Shown: positions 5,787 through 6,320 of the stretch, piece after piece
Layout: each line of letters begins with the position of its first letter
Numbering within the stretch: position 1 is the first letter of the stretch
Made by a program: the position numbers and the translations under genes
The notes under the pieces: generated by a model
Databases searched by the model: none
Told to the model about the DNA's origin: nothing
The model's input: the letters and a program-made list of their open reading frames with translations, nothing else
From: Thermaceae bacterium
Lineage (GTDB): Bacteria > Deinococcota > Deinococci > Deinococcales > Marinithermaceae
Length of the DNA stretch: 6,320 nucleotides
Assembly: GCA_015490435.1 (NCBI GenBank)
Contig: WFXV01000190.1
Coordinates: 1-6,320 of the forward strand
Reading direction: 5' to 3'

Positions 5787-6267
5787 GGATCCAGAGGTAG
5801 GTCTCGGCCCGGTCGGTGCGGACGCGCTCGTCCACCCGGATCCCGGCGGTCGCCCCCTCGCCTGATCGGAGCACCAGCGAAAACGCCACCCGGCTCCGCT
5901 CGCTGCTGTAGTAGAGGGTGACCCGGTGCCGGCCCGTGGGAGGCTCGGCAGTGTAGCGGTAGCCGGCCCAGCGCGGGGGAAGCTCGTTCCAACCGGCGGG
6001 GAGCCAGCGGGCCTCCTCGAGGGCGTAGCGGGTCCCGTCGGGGTCGGTGACCACCAGGGTGACGTAGCCGGGGCGGGCCAGGTCCACGAAGAAGCGGATC
6101 GCCTCGCCGACGCGATAGACCGCGCCCGGGCCCCGGTCGGGCTCGAAGCGCTGGATCACGCCGCCCCCGCGGTAGTCGAAGCGGACCCCGAGGTCGGCGT
6201 CGGTGATCACCACCCGGCAGGCGGGAAGCAGCAAGAGGAGTAGGGCGAGCAGGATCCCTTTTCGCAT
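5779..6267 (-). CDS. Small predicted lipoprotein, DUF4384-like
   Basis: 162 residues. The N-terminus MRKG followed by a leucine-rich core and LLPAC is a lipoprotein signal peptide with the lipobox cysteine at C17; the mature protein should be anchored to the cell-envelope membrane. The middle (YRVGEAIRFFVDLARPGYV, then TLVVTDPDGTRYAL) resembles DUF4384-type beta domains, which carry a G-E-I/L-x-F strand, a GYV strand and a 'DPDG' turn. The rest looks beta-rich (HRVTLYYSSE, VAFSLVLRSGE) with no catalytic motif I recognise, and ends YLWILP. Function is unknown; a structural or surface role is a guess. ATG 6267 gives a proper signal peptide. GGAGG lies only two bases before the ATG, close for a Shine-Dalgarno, and a -10-like TAGACT lies just upstream. 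It is convergent with glyA and overlaps it by four bases. What lies upstream is outside the window. Confidence 0.8.
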   Translation of the reverse strand: MRKGILLALLLLLLPACRVVITDADLGVRFDYRGGGVIQRFEPDRGPGAVYRVGEAIRFFVDLARPGYVTLVVTDPDGTRYALEEARWLPAGWNELPPRWAGYRYTAEPPTGRHRVTLYYSSERSRVAFSLVLRSGEGATAGIRVDERVRTDRAETYLWILP

Positions 6268-6274
6268 CGCCTCC

Positions 6275-6280
6275 AGTCTA
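6275..6280 (-). promoter_or_regulatory. -10-like element TAGACT for the lipoprotein gene
   Basis: Read on the minus strand, TAGACT fits TANNNT and ends seven bases before the ATG at 6267, so the start site would coincide with the start codon. No -35 is seen in the G/C-tract further upstream. The intervening GGAGGCG could act as a weak, very close Shine-Dalgarno if transcription begins further upstream instead. Confidence 0.4.
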
Positions 6281-6320
6281 GCCGGGAGCGGGGTCTGGGG
6301 GGTGAGGGGCGGCTTAAAGC

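Noticed and set aside
4597..5865. Plus-strand open frame of 422 codons in another phase over glyA
   Set aside because: Arg/Gly/Pro-rich translation typical of a frame shadow; glyA explains the sequence.
6268..6320. Possible further gene at the right edge
   Set aside because: Only 53 bases, with stops in sight and no recognisable coding motif; apart from the lipoprotein promoter nothing can be supported.

Overview
This window is very GC-rich, coding-dense DNA that looks like a thermophile of the family Thermaceae (Deinococcota). Three things point there. The serine hydroxymethyltransferase closely matches what I recall of the Thermus enzyme, including the C-terminal LALAHPMP. The protein at 4039-4551 has the two-part layout of the structurally characterised Thermus thermophilus 'MoaD-related protein'. 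Most gene starts have a -10-like TANNNT hexamer 5-10 bases before the start codon, with no -35 and usually no convincing Shine-Dalgarno, as in the leaderless transcripts common in Deinococcus-Thermus. The genus is not resolved.

Layout: (1) bases 1-3455, plus strand, hold two tandem paralogous GAF-GGDEF proteins, putative diguanylate cyclases. The first is cut by the left edge. The second is complete, with an N-terminal membrane region and three GAF domains. (2) Bases 3452-4551, minus strand, hold a two-gene operon: a MoaD-like ubiquitin-fold protein with an extra C-terminal domain, then an AcuA-type GNAT acetyltransferase whose GTG start overlaps the upstream stop as GTGA. (3) Bases 4568-5782, plus strand, hold glyA, divergent from the operon across 16 bp. 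(4) Bases 5779-6267, minus strand, hold a small predicted lipoprotein. (5) Bases 6268-6320 hold the lipoprotein promoter region and no recognisable gene.

Packing is extreme: the first five genes leave only 7 + 16 non-coding bases between them. Both convergent gene pairs overlap by the same palindrome CTAG, which gives each gene its TAG stop. The promoter of the second GGDEF gene lies in the last codons of the first. The operon and glyA have divergent -10-like hexamers that overlap each other by five bases.

Functionally the window combines c-di-GMP signalling, a likely protein-modification pair (lysine acetyltransferase plus ubiquitin-fold protein), one-carbon metabolism and an envelope lipoprotein. 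I see no mobile element, CRISPR array, RNA gene or clear defence system. The most interesting points are the divergence between the two cyclases (loss of the DxLT segment in one, altered inhibitory site in the other), the ubiquitin-fold/AcuA operon with its two glycine motifs, and the promoter and stop-codon architecture.
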